64,000 nucleotides of DNA, taken from NCBI RefSeq assembly GCF_000711225.1, contig NZ_JOMG01000002.1:1314501-1378500 (forward strand), in the 5' to 3' direction. Positions within the stretch are counted from its first letter, which is position 1, and every line of letters starts with the position of its first letter. A program made the translations under genes and the position numbers. Source of the stretch: Pelobacter seleniigenes DSM 18267 (GTDB taxonomy: Bacteria > Desulfobacterota > Desulfuromonadia > Desulfuromonadales > Geopsychrobacteraceae). Of this stretch, positions 37,010-47,660 are shown one piece after another. The notes below the pieces were generated by a model. That model saw only the letters and a program-made list of their open reading frames with translations, was not told the origin of the DNA and made no database searches.

Positions 37010-38425
37010 ATGCTGCCGTTACTGCTGACCATCCTCTGGATGATCTCTCTGCTCGCGGCCGGACACGCGTTACTGAGCAAACGCGATCCGCGTGCAGCTC
37101 TCGGCTGGATCATTACCTGCCTGGCGTTACCTGGTGTCGGCGCTCTGCTTTATTTGTTGCTAGGCGTCAATCGCATCCGCACCCGAGCTCGCGAATTGCA
37201 GGAACAAGGGCAGGGGATGCATTGGCTGCATGTCAATCAACCGCCCCACCCGGCCGATCTCAAACAGTTCCCAACCAGCAGCACCAGCCAGGCCCTGATC
37301 ACCCTGTCCGATTCCGTCACCCGCCGGCCGTTGCTGTACGGCAATAAAGTTACCGTTCTGCACAATGGCGAACAGGCCTATCCGGCCATGCTGGCAGCCA
37401 TCAACGCCGCCAAAGATTCGGTCTTCCTCTCCAGCTACATCATCAAACCCGACGCTGTCGGCCTGCAATTCGCAACCGCCCTGACCGCAGCTGCTGAACG
37501 CGGCCTTGATGTCCGCGTGCTCATCGATGCCTACGGAGAACTCTATTCCTTCGGCAAAATTCGCCGCCATTTTAAAAACACTAAAGTACAGACCGCGGTT
37601 TTTCTGCCGCTGACCCTGCCGCAAAGTCTGTACTTCAATTTAAGAAACCATCGGAAGCTGCTGGTTGTCGATCATACCGTAAGCTTTACCGGGGGGATGA
37701 ACATCCGCCAAAAGCACCTGGCCAATAACTCGGATCCGCGGCGGGTCATCGACATTCATTTCCAGCTGGAAGGACCGGTCTGCGCCCAATTGCGCGATGC
37801 GTTCATGGAAGACTGGCACTTTGCCACCGGCTCCAAACGGAAACCGCGCGATTGGCCGTCATCGCCAGTGGTCGGATCGGCCTGCTGCCGCGGCATCAGC
37901 GCCGGCCCCAATGAACAGCACGAAAAACTGAACTGGCTGTTGATCGGCGCTATGTCCTGCGCCAAAAGTCATATCCGCATCATGACCCCCTACTTCATCC
38001 CCAATCGTGCCCAGTTGGCCGCCATCAATGCAGCCTCCCTGCGCGGCGTGCGGGTCGACATCCTGTTGCCGGAAAAAAATAACCTGCCTTATGTGGCCTG
38101 GGCTTCCAGTGCCTATCTGTTCGAACTGCTGGAATTGAATACCCACATCTTCTTTCAGCCGCCGCCTTTCGTGCACAGCAAACTGCTGCTGGTCGACGAT
38201 GAATATGCCCTGGTCGGCTCCGCCAACCTGGATCCGCGCAGTTTGCGGCTTAACTTTGAATTCAATGTTGAAATATTCGATCATCCGACGGTTGCTGAGC
38301 TAATCGGCCATTTTGACCGGGCTCGCAGCAATTCCCGCGAAATTTCCCTGGAAGAAGTGGACCAGCGCTCCCTGCCGTTGCGGTTGCGCGATTCGTTCTG
38401 CAAACTCTTTTCACCTTATCTGTAA
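37010..38425 (+). CDS. cls: Cardiolipin synthase/phospholipase D family protein
   Basis: 471-residue membrane enzyme predicted to make cardiolipin from two phosphatidylglycerols. Two N-terminal helices (about 3-25 and 34-54) are followed by two PLD halves, each with an HKD motif: HRKLLVVDHT and HSKLLLVDDE. The ATG at 37010 follows GGGAGG closely; an in-frame TTG at 36968 would add 14 residues. The order helix-helix-HKD-HKD and the length match ClsA-type enzymes. A bidirectional terminator follows. Confidence 0.9.
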   Translation: MLPLLLTILWMISLLAAGHALLSKRDPRAALGWIITCLALPGVGALLYLLLGVNRIRTRARELQEQGQGMHWLHVNQPPHPADLKQFPTSSTSQALITLSDSVTRRPLLYGNKVTVLHNGEQAYPAMLAAINAAKDSVFLSSYIIKPDAVGLQFATALTAAAERGLDVRVLIDAYGELYSFGKIRRHFKNTKVQTAVFLPLTLPQSLYFNLRNHRKLLVVDHTVSFTGGMNIRQKHLANNSDPRRVIDIHFQLEGPVCAQLRDAFMEDWHFATGSKRKPRDWPSSPVVGSACCRGISAGPNEQHEKLNWLLIGAMSCAKSHIRIMTPYFIPNRAQLAAINAASLRGVRVDILLPEKNNLPYVAWASSAYLFELLELNTHIFFQPPPFVHSKLLLVDDEYALVGSANLDPRSLRLNFEFNVEIFDHPTVAELIGHFDRARSNSREISLEEVDQRSLPLRLRDSFCKLFSPYL

Positions 38426-38522
38426 TTACCAGCAGTTGGCCCGGCCTGGTCATCTGCCGGATTTGTTCAGGTGGTGGTTTTAAAGGAAGTCCGCCACGGT
38501 CGAAAGGCGCAAGAAAAGGAGC

Positions 38523-38562
38523 AAAAAAGCTTCAGGAATCCAGAGATCCCTGAAGCTTTTTT
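38523..38562. terminator. Bidirectional terminator between cls and the selenoprotein gene
   Basis: AAAAAAGCTTCAGG at the left arm and CCTGAAGCTTTTTT at the right arm, with inner pairing; it has T-runs on both strands. It ends eight bases from the TAA of the minus-strand selenoprotein frame, supporting that TAA rather than the internal TGA as the true gene end. Confidence 0.85.
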
Positions 38563-38569
38563 GGGGTGA

Positions 38570-38731
38570 TTATTTTTTCTCGGATTGTTCCGTTGAGCCT
38601 GTTTTTTTGCTCCCGTCACGCGGAAGCTGACAACTGTCCGCCATTCATGTCTGTATCCCCAGCCGCGGGAGAATCCAGCGGTTCAATACATACCAGGCGA
38701 CGATGATTCCGATGAGATATAGCCAGTCCAT
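38570..38731 (-). CDS. Predicted small membrane selenoprotein (internal UGA)
   Basis: Reading the minus strand from ATG 38731, a GGAG six bases upstream is the ribosome site. The frame gives one membrane helix (WLYLIGIIVAWYVL), then NRWILPRLGIQT, an in-frame TGA (38645-38647), and 24 more codons (MADSCQLPRDGS...) to TAA. Length is 53 residues with Sec at 29. Downstream of UGA a 6-bp stem (38613-38618 with 38628-38633) closes a 9-base loop beginning with G, 17 bases after UGA, fitting the bacterial SECIS pattern. A Sec-x4-Cys pair results. I recall cysteine homologues with LPRLGVPTCM-type ends, from memory only. Conventional calling would miss it or stop at 32 residues. Confidence 0.65.
38613..38633 (-). 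promoter_or_regulatory. SECIS-like hairpin of the small membrane selenoprotein
   Basis: TTGTCA and TGACGG pair (two wobbles) around a loop starting with G. The loop begins 17 bases after the UGA, the same spacing as in the AhpD-like gene of this window. Confidence 0.5.
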
Positions 38732-38799
38732 AACGAGCTCCATTGATATGTTTGCGCCATCTTAGCGCAGCCACCGGCATTCAATCAAGATATATATAT

Positions 38800-40167
38800 T
38801 TAAATATTAAGGCGAACTTCAATCAGCAACCCACCACCGGGCCGGTTGCTGGCAGCAATCGAACCACGATGCAGATGCACCGCGCGTTGGGCAATGGCCA
38901 GGCCGATGCCGGTGCCCCCGCTTTTACGGTCGCGATCGTCAGCAACCCGGTAGAAGGGAGCAAATATTTTGGTCAGGCTTTCTTCCGGAACTCCCGGGCC
39001 ACGGTCGGCGACCTGCACAATCAGCTCATGCTGGTGAACTCGCAACGTCACCTGAACTTCGCTGCCGTCGGCGGTATATTTCACGGCATTGCGAATCATA
39101 TTTTCAAACGCCTGGGCGAGCAGCTCTTCTGAACCGGTCAGCTGGCACTGCTCGGGACCATTGAACAGCACATGACAATTGCGGCTGGCCGCTTCGAAGT
39201 CAGCATCCTTGACCAACCGCGCGAGAAGATCGGCAAGATCGAACGGCTCCATGGGCACGACACTGCGGTGGCTTTCCAGACGCGTCAGACTGAGCAACTG
39301 ACCGATCATATCGTTCATCCGCTCCGACTCCAGCTCAATGCGATCCAGGGCTTTCCGGCGCGGCTCTCCATGTTCATGCTGCCTGGCCAGTTCCAGCGCG
39401 ATACCGAGCCGGGCCAGCGGCGAGCGCAGTTCATGGGAAATATCGCGAAGCAGGCGCTGCTGGGAGCCGACCAACACCTCTATTTTCTCCGCCATCTCGT
39501 CAAAATCACGCGCCAGTCCGGCCAATTCATTGCCGCCGGCGATTTTACTGCCGATCCGGGTCGACAGGTCCCCGGCTGCGAAGCGCCGGGTTGCCGAGCG
39601 CAGTTGTCCAATGGGGGAAGTCAGGGAGCGGGCAAGCACATAACAAACCAGTGCTGTTACCGCCAATAATAAAAGTAATTGCCAGCCCAGAAAGCCATGC
39701 GTTACCCCGCGCACCAGGTCCCTCGGCCGCGGCCGCTCCGGCAGGCTGACAGACACCACATAAGTCGCTCCCGAGGGCGCAACCACGGTTCCGGCCAAAC
39801 CGTTGTGCGCGCCCATCATCGGCAAAACGATTTCCCCGCTGCGCATGGCCCGCTGCGCCATCCGCAGCATCCGCCGCGGCACCATCCGTTTGGTCAGGGC
39901 GCGGCCAGTCTGATCAAACAGGACCAGCCTGATCCCTGAACTGTCCGCCAGCCGATCGACATATTGATCGAGCTGGTCAACCCCGGACTGTTCGTAAACC
40001 TTGATGGCGTCCAGGCCGTAATCGGTAATCGCGCGCCGGGCAAACCCCTGATGAGCCAAGGGCGGAAACTCCTGGTCGCGCAAAAAGGTCAAGACCACAA
40101 CCACCCCGGAGACCAGCACGATGATCAGCAGAAAATAAAGGAAAATCTTCCAGAACAGGCTGCGCAT
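38800..40167 (-). CDS. Envelope-stress sensor histidine kinase (CpxA-like)
   Basis: 455-residue kinase: membrane helix 8-28, periplasmic sensor (about 30-155), second helix 158-180, HAMP (about 180-235), dimerisation box RDISHELRSPLARL with His245, and ATPase domain with N, G1 (DRGPGVPEESLTKIFAPF) and G2 (GGTGIGLAIA) boxes. Its ATG shares the A of the regulator stop (TGATG). The pairing with an OmpR-type regulator and a divergent CpxP/Spy-like protein matches the Cpx system of enterobacteria in layout. Confidence 0.88.
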   Translation of the reverse strand: MRSLFWKIFLYFLLIIVLVSGVVVVLTFLRDQEFPPLAHQGFARRAITDYGLDAIKVYEQSGVDQLDQYVDRLADSSGIRLVLFDQTGRALTKRMVPRRMLRMAQRAMRSGEIVLPMMGAHNGLAGTVVAPSGATYVVSVSLPERPRPRDLVRGVTHGFLGWQLLLLLAVTALVCYVLARSLTSPIGQLRSATRRFAAGDLSTRIGSKIAGGNELAGLARDFDEMAEKIEVLVGSQQRLLRDISHELRSPLARLGIALELARQHEHGEPRRKALDRIELESERMNDMIGQLLSLTRLESHRSVVPMEPFDLADLLARLVKDADFEAASRNCHVLFNGPEQCQLTGSEELLAQAFENMIRNAVKYTADGSEVQVTLRVHQHELIVQVADRGPGVPEESLTKIFAPFYRVADDRDRKSGGTGIGLAIAQRAVHLHRGSIAASNRPGGGLLIEVRLNI

Positions 40168-40871
40168 CAGGCGTCATTCTCCGGCCGACAATAGATATAA
40201 CCGATTCCCCGCACCGTGCGGATGCGCTCACTACCGCCGCTGGAATGACCCAGCTTTTTGCGCAAGGCGCTGACATGCACATCAATGCTGCGATCATAAG
40301 CGGAGAGGCGGCGTCCCAGGACCTTCTGCACCAGATCCTCCCTGCTGATCACGTCCCCGGCATTGGCCAGCAGTTCCTCCAGCAGATTGAACTCGACCGA
40401 GGTCAATTCGATGTTTTCCCCGCCTCGTTTCACCGTTCTACTGGTCGCATTGAACACCACATCCCCGACCTTCAGCTCGGTTGTTTTCCTGGCTCCGGCC
40501 GGCTCCAATTGCTCAGTGCGGCGTTGAATGGCACGGATGCGTGCAACCAGTTCGCGTGGATTAAAAGGTTTCGGTAAATAGTCGTCGGCCCCGAGTTCAA
40601 GGCCGACGATACGATCGATATCATCGCCGCGGGCGGTTAACATAATCACCGGAATCCTGCTCTGCTCACGAATCTTTCGGAGTACGTCGAAGCCATTCAG
40701 GCCCGGTAACATCACATCGAGGACAACCAGCTCATGACTTTCATCAAGAGCTTCCGCGGCACCTGTCACCCCATGATTGACAGTAGACACGGAAAACCCT
40801 TCGCCCTGCAAATAATCGGTCAGCAGTTCGCACAATTCCAGGTCATCATCAATCACCAGTATATCTTTCAT
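40167..40871 (-). CDS. OmpR-family response regulator (CpxR-like)
   Basis: 234 residues: receiver domain with Asp52 (VVLDVMLPG), Thr and Lys switch residues (MLTARGDD, LPKPFNPREL), and a winged-helix DNA-binding domain (about 135-230, ending GIGYIYCRP). AAGGAG precedes ATG 40871. It is coupled to the kinase gene. Direct repeats of TTTAC/TTAAC type in the divergent promoter region are candidate binding sites, implying self-regulation and control of the Spy-like gene. Confidence 0.92.
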   Translation of the reverse strand: MKDILVIDDDLELCELLTDYLQGEGFSVSTVNHGVTGAAEALDESHELVVLDVMLPGLNGFDVLRKIREQSRIPVIMLTARGDDIDRIVGLELGADDYLPKPFNPRELVARIRAIQRRTEQLEPAGARKTTELKVGDVVFNATSRTVKRGGENIELTSVEFNLLEELLANAGDVISREDLVQKVLGRRLSAYDRSIDVHVSALRKKLGHSSGGSERIRTVRGIGYIYCRPENDA

Positions 40872-40924
40872 AGGATCTCCTTTTGGTCTTCCGATCAATA
40901 TACTGAAAACGCGACAGCGCTGAT

Positions 40925-40992
40925 GTAAAAATTTGTTAAGTGCCTCTGTTTTCATGATTTTTCTAACTTAACATATCTTTACAGCTCTTAAC
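40925..40992. promoter_or_regulatory. CpxR-like direct repeats in a divergent promoter region
   Basis: TTAAC (40968), TTTAC (40978) and TTAAC (40988) recur with exact 10-bp period, and GTAAA (40925) with GTTAA (40935) lies in the opposite sense, also spaced 10. CpxR boxes in enterobacteria are GTAAA pairs with about five spacer bases. Confidence 0.55.
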
Positions 40993-41075
40993 CCACACTT
41001 CAGATAGGTTGAGTTAAAGTTGCACCATCAGCAATTCGGAAATCACTCCAACATCCAACATAAGGAGACCACACA

Positions 41076-41651
41076 ATGAAGAAACAGTTGATGATACCAA
41101 CCCTGTTGATGGCTTTGCTTTTCACCGCCGGGTCAGCTTTTGCCTGGGGCGGCGGGTACGGCCGCAATTGCTCCGGCCCGGGGGCAAGAGGGGCTGGCAT
41201 GGGTGCTCCGATGACCTACGAGCAACACCAGCAGCGGGCCAGCCAACGCCTTGAGCGCATGGCAGTCGTGCTGGACCTGACTGCCGACCAGAAACAACAG
41301 CTTGCCGATCTTTTCGACCAGCAGTGGAAAGCCCACCAGGCGCTCCGTGACAAGATGCTGGCCGGCCGCGCTGAAATGAACAGCTATCGGTCCGCAGACA
41401 CATTCAATGAGGCCGAATTCCGGGCTATCGCGCAGAAGCAAGCTGATTTAAGAACCGAAATGATGGTTCAACGGGCCAAAATGCAGCAGGCCGTCTCTTC
41501 AATTCTGACTCCGGAGCAGCGGGTAAAGGCTGACCAGCTCAAGGAAATGGGCTGGGGATTCTTCGGCAGGCAGGGCGGCCGGTCTTGTGACGGCCCGGGC
41601 CGGTCCGGCGGAGCTATGATGCGTCCCTGTGGTCCCGGCTGCAGAAGCTGA
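41076..41651 (+). CDS. CpxP/Spy-family periplasmic protein
   Basis: 191-residue exported protein with a signal peptide (cleavage near SAFAW) and two LTxxQ-type motifs (LTADQKQQ, LTPEQRVK) marking the CpxP/Spy helical fold. Spy is an ATP-independent chaperone and CpxP dampens the CpxA kinase. N- and C-terminal ends are glycine-rich with cysteines (RNCSGPG, SCDGPG, RPCGPGC), which could bind metal, as in zinc-responsive relatives (ZraP). Divergent from the regulator gene; AAGGAG site. A terminator follows. Confidence 0.85.
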   Translation: MKKQLMIPTLLMALLFTAGSAFAWGGGYGRNCSGPGARGAGMGAPMTYEQHQQRASQRLERMAVVLDLTADQKQQLADLFDQQWKAHQALRDKMLAGRAEMNSYRSADTFNEAEFRAIAQKQADLRTEMMVQRAKMQQAVSSILTPEQRVKADQLKEMGWGFFGRQGGRSCDGPGRSGGAMMRPCGPGCRS

Positions 41652-41721
41652 ATGAGCGGCTCCCAGTTCTAAAACAACCAACCCGTCCAAATTCAAATCG
41701 GACCTGGGCAGCAAAGCTGAG

Positions 41722-41754
41722 CACGGAGGCCACTGTGGCCTCCGTGTTGTTTGT
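41722..41754 (+). terminator. Terminator after the CpxP/Spy-like gene
   Basis: CACGGAGGCCA (41722-41732) pairs with TGGCCTCCGTG (41736-41746), then TTGTTTGT. The rest of the 475-base gap to glpD (41755-42126) is AT-rich, holds the GlpR site and shows no convincing gene. Confidence 0.8.
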
Positions 41755-42048
41755 CCCTCATCGAAAACCAGCCCTTCCGGTGGCACCGGCGACCAAGAGG
41801 TTGCCAAGAACAGCACCGGGGCTGATGTTCAATTTTGAAAAAAAACGCACATCTCGCTACTCTCCCAACAGAATCGAAAACACAATTTCCAGTCTCTCAG
41901 GAAAAATATACAAACCTTCCGCTGTGGTCATAATCTTCTTGGGTTGCCGACCTAAAACAGTATTCGCAAACAACTCTAGGAAACGCTGTTGCCGGGTTGG
42001 ATTGACATTCCAGAACTTTTTCACTTGCAAACATTTTAACAGCGTATT

Positions 42049-42066
42049 ATGATCGTTTTCGAACAT
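42049..42066. promoter_or_regulatory. Candidate GlpR operator upstream of glpD
   Basis: ATGATCG-TTTT-CGAACAT is a near-perfect inverted repeat 60 bases before the glpD start and resembles E. coli GlpR sites (ATGTTCG halves with a 4-base spacer). A GlpR homologue is coded at 55371-56150. Confidence 0.6.
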
Positions 42067-42126
42067 TAATTTATTCCCAGCGCGTCCGCTTTGCGCTCCT
42101 CTAAAGCCTAAAAAAGTGAGGTGCTT

Positions 42127-43740
42127 ATGTCGAGACAAGAAGCCCTTGAGCAACTTCGGGACGGAACAACCTTTGACCTGCTGATCGTCGGTGGCGGCGC
42201 AACCGGCTGCGGTATTGCCGTTGACGCAGCCAGCAGGGGACTAAAAGTCGCCCTGCTGGAAAGAAACGACTTCGCCGAAGGAACCAGTTGCCGCAGCACC
42301 AAACTCGTTCATGGCGGGGTCCGCTATCTCGAAAAAGCAGTCAAGCACTTGGACAAAGAGCAGTATGACCTGGTCAAGGAAGGCCTGCACGAGCGCGGCA
42401 TTCTGCTGAAAAATGCCCCGCACCTGGCCCATCCGCTCCCCTTTGTCACCCCTCTCTACAGATGGATCGATGTTCCGCAGGTTCTTGCCGGACTGAAGCT
42501 GTACGATTTCCTTGCCGGCAAATTAAGCCTCGGTAAAAGCTCCTACCTGAGTCGCCGGGAAACCCTGAAGCGCTTCCCGGGCATTAAGGCAGAAGGACTC
42601 AAGGCGGGCATCCTTTATTATGACGGGCAATTCAACGATGCCCGGATGGCCATAGCCCTGGTCAAGACAGCTGTTGCCGCAGGTGCCGTTGTCACCAATC
42701 ACCTGGAAGTCACGGCCTTGCAAAAAGTGGCGGGAAAGGTCACCGGCGTCAGCGTCAAAGACAAGCTGACTGAAGATGAATGGACCATTTCGGCCAAAGG
42801 TGTCATCAACGCAACCGGCCCGTTCGGCGACCTGCTCCGCACAATGGACGATCCCCAGGCAGAACCGATCATGTCGGCCAGTTCAGGCATCCACCTGGTT
42901 CTGGACAAAAAATTTGCGCCACCGGAAACCGGACTGATGATCCCCAAGACGGAGGACGGTCGGGTCCTCTTTGTTCTGCCCTGGCAGGGGCATGCCCTGA
43001 TCGGCACCACCGACGACCCGGCCCCAATCGTCGAGCACCCTCCGACCACAGAGAAAGAGATCGATTACCTGTTGCGCCACGTCAGCAAGTATTTCGCGCT
43101 TAAGGTTTCCAGGTCAGACGTCAAAGCAGCCTGGTCCGGCCTGCGCCCGCTGGTCTCCGACCCCAAGGCCGCCGATACCTCGAACCTGGTCCGCGACCAT
43201 GTTATTTCCTTAAGCGATACCGGGCTGCTGACCATTGTCGGCGGCAAATGGACCAGCTATCGCCGCATGGCGGAAGATACCATCAATCAGGCGATCAAGG
43301 CCTTTGCCCTTAACAACGCCGGACCCTGTCGGACCACGCAATATCCTGTGGTCGGCGGCGCCGGCTTCAAGGCCAACGGCGATCAACAGCTGGCAGCCCA
43401 ATACGGCCTGGATCCGGCGGTGGCTAAAAACATGCACCACTTTTACGGCGACCAGGCCGACCAGGTTGCCGCACTGGCAACCAGCGGCTACGCCGCCAGG
43501 CTGCATGCCGACCATCCCTATATCGAGGCGGAGGTCGTCTATGCTGCGCAGCATGAATTTGCCCTGCATGCAATCGATGTCCTGGTTCGCCGCCTGCCGT
43601 TGGCATTGATTGATAAAGCGGCCTCGGAACAGGTTGCCCCCCGGGTCATCGAACTGATGGCCGAAACCCTGGGCTGGGACAGCGCCCGCCAGGAGGCCGA
43701 ACAACGCCTGGTCAATGAACGGCTGAATATCGCTATTTAA
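42127..43740 (+). CDS. glpD: Aerobic-type FAD-dependent glycerol-3-phosphate dehydrogenase
   Basis: 537-residue flavoprotein oxidising glycerol 3-phosphate to dihydroxyacetone phosphate and passing electrons to the quinone pool at the inner membrane. The FAD-binding motif IVGGGATGCGIAVDAASRG is near the start, followed by the GlpD/GlpA landmarks GTSCRSTKLVHGG and RYLEKAV; a C-terminal alpha domain is present. The ATG at 42127 follows GTGAGG; an in-frame GTG six bases upstream is less likely. A GlpR-like operator lies upstream, linking it to glpK/glpF. Confidence 0.93.
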   Translation: MSRQEALEQLRDGTTFDLLIVGGGATGCGIAVDAASRGLKVALLERNDFAEGTSCRSTKLVHGGVRYLEKAVKHLDKEQYDLVKEGLHERGILLKNAPHLAHPLPFVTPLYRWIDVPQVLAGLKLYDFLAGKLSLGKSSYLSRRETLKRFPGIKAEGLKAGILYYDGQFNDARMAIALVKTAVAAGAVVTNHLEVTALQKVAGKVTGVSVKDKLTEDEWTISAKGVINATGPFGDLLRTMDDPQAEPIMSASSGIHLVLDKKFAPPETGLMIPKTEDGRVLFVLPWQGHALIGTTDDPAPIVEHPPTTEKEIDYLLRHVSKYFALKVSRSDVKAAWSGLRPLVSDPKAADTSNLVRDHVISLSDTGLLTIVGGKWTSYRRMAEDTINQAIKAFALNNAGPCRTTQYPVVGGAGFKANGDQQLAAQYGLDPAVAKNMHHFYGDQADQVAALATSGYAARLHADHPYIEAEVVYAAQHEFALHAIDVLVRRLPLALIDKAASEQVAPRVIELMAETLGWDSARQEAEQRLVNERLNIAI

Positions 43741-43743
43741 AAA

Positions 43744-43893
43744 ATTGTCATCCGGGAACTCTGGCAATAATTAAGTTTTCCGTTGTGGCAAGAAAATCAA
43801 GAACTTGCGCGGAGGCGTGTCCCGATACGCCGCACAAGGAAGTCCGTAGATTGACGCCGCTACAACGGAAAAGAGCCGTTTCCGGATGAAAAC
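43744..43893. repeat. Dispersed palindromic repeat (copy 3, most complete)
   Basis: About 150 bp with imperfect terminal inverted repeats (TTGTCATCCGGGAAC against the complement of GTTTCCGGATGAAAA), an inner pair TTTTCCGTTGT (43776-43786) and ACAACGGAAAA (43862-43872), and a central stem with GGAGGCGT/ACGCC. It carries no gene and fills the glpD-pyk gap. The whole could fold into one long hairpin, as REP/MITE-type elements do. Confidence 0.65.
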
Positions 43894-43920
43894 TAAATAG
43901 CTTCATGGCAGAGGACATTC

Positions 43921-46411
<2,491 letters not shown>

Positions 46412-46431
46412 CAGGCCCCTCGGCCTGATCA

Positions 46432-46462
46432 GTGCAGAGGTGGCTTTTTGTCACCTCTGCAC
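46432..46462 (+). other. Hairpin between gap and tpiA
   Basis: GTGCAGAGGTG (46432-46442) pairs with CACCTCTGCAC (46452-46462). The loop is T-rich but no U-run follows, so an mRNA processing or partial termination site is likelier than a full terminator. The remaining bases to 46620 hold no clear gene. Confidence 0.5.
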
Positions 46463-46620
46463 CCCTGAAACTGTTGCGAAAGGGTCCCTTTCCATGCTGG
46501 ATAAAACGGCCCACATCCCGTCCGGAAGTGGGGAATTCCTCAGGGTTCCACATGCAAAGACCCTGTCTGACAGCGGCCTTGAACAACCTGACATCATCAA
46601 TCCCACGGGAGACCAATAAG

Positions 46621-47379
46621 ATGCGCAAACCCCTGATTGCCGGCAACTGGAAGATGCATAAAACCCTGGCCGAGGCAGCAGCCCTGGCCAAAGAGTTGAA
46701 AGACTCCCTGGGCACGATGACTGATATTGATATCGTCGTCGCTCCGTCTTTCACACTGCTGAACACTGTTGTCACGACTGTCCGGGATTCGGCCATCGCG
46801 GTCGCCGGGCAGAACTGTTACCCGCGCCCCAGCGGCGCCTTTACCGGTGAAATCTCCGCAGAACAATTAAAAGATTGCGGCTGCGCTTATGGCATTATCG
46901 GCCATTCGGAACGGCGCCAACTGTGCGGAGAAAGCAATGCCTTTATCAACCAGAAAGTTGTCGCCCTATTGAGCAGCGGCCTGCGGCCTATTCTCTGTAT
47001 CGGCGAAACCCTGGAAGAACGGGAAAGTGGCCAAATGTTGACTATCCTTAAAGAACAACTGGTCTCCGGGCTGCGCCAGGTCCTCCCCCAACAGGCTGGC
47101 GAAGTCGTGGTCGCTTATGAACCGGTTTGGGCCATCGGAACCGGAAAAACCGCCTCCAGCGCGCAAGCTGAAGAGGTTCATGCCTTTGTTCGTGATACCC
47201 TCGGCAAACTGTTCGGACACGACTGCGCGCAGAAGAGCCGGATCCTTTATGGTGGCAGTGTCAAACCGGCGAATATTGACGAGCTGATGACTCAGCCCAA
47301 TATCGATGGGGCTCTGGTCGGAGGGGCCAGTCTGCAGGCGGATGATTTCATCAAAATCGTCAGCTTCACCAGACCCTAA
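46621..47379 (+). CDS. tpiA: Triosephosphate isomerase
   Basis: 252-residue TIM-barrel enzyme interconverting dihydroxyacetone phosphate and glyceraldehyde 3-phosphate. N-terminal RKPLIAGNWKMHK, the electrophilic His in IIGHSERRQL, catalytic Glu in VVAYEPVWAIGTGK, and YGGSVKP are present. Start ATG 46621; longer in-frame readings from 46432 have no support. It joins the product of GlpD to GAPDH, so the position in this block is functional. Confidence 0.96.
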   Translation: MRKPLIAGNWKMHKTLAEAAALAKELKDSLGTMTDIDIVVAPSFTLLNTVVTTVRDSAIAVAGQNCYPRPSGAFTGEISAEQLKDCGCAYGIIGHSERRQLCGESNAFINQKVVALLSSGLRPILCIGETLEERESGQMLTILKEQLVSGLRQVLPQQAGEVVVAYEPVWAIGTGKTASSAQAEEVHAFVRDTLGKLFGHDCAQKSRILYGGSVKPANIDELMTQPNIDGALVGGASLQADDFIKIVSFTRP

Positions 47380-47387
47380 CTGGTTAG

Positions 47388-47657
47388 ATTGAGAAAGGGA
47401 TTGCCGACTGCATTCTGATCAAAGTCGATCAGGTCGGCACTCCGAGGGAAACCCTCGAAGCCATTGAAATGGCCAAGCGTGCCGGTGACACCACGGTGGT
47501 TTCCCACCGCAGCGGCAAACAGCACCACCAACGCCGGGCAGATCAAGACCGCTTCGCGGGATCGGAGCGATCGCGTCTGCAAAGACAACCAGCTGTTGCG
47601 TATTGAAGACGAACTCGACGATAATGTTTTCAACGGCAAAAACGTCTTCTGCAATCG
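47388..47657 (+). pseudogene. eno: Enolase 3' fragment, decayed
   Basis: Right after tpiA the translation reads [18 protein letters not shown], then [10 protein letters not shown] and VVSHRSG, the C-terminal region of enolase. A deletion and frame change follow, and the match resumes in another frame with [28 protein letters not shown]. The N-terminal two thirds are missing and there is no start. It is a remnant; an intact copy is presumably elsewhere in the genome. Confidence 0.8.
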
Positions 47658-47660
47658 ACA

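Noticed and set aside
41857-42153. 98-codon minus-strand frame upstream of glpD
   Set aside because: It overlaps the glpD start and the GlpR operator, has no ribosome site I trust, and no family was recognised; it could be a remnant but is not supported.
46495-46619. Short plus-strand frame between gap and tpiA as a missing pgk remnant
   Set aside because: The roughly 40-residue sequence has no similarity to phosphoglycerate kinase motifs.
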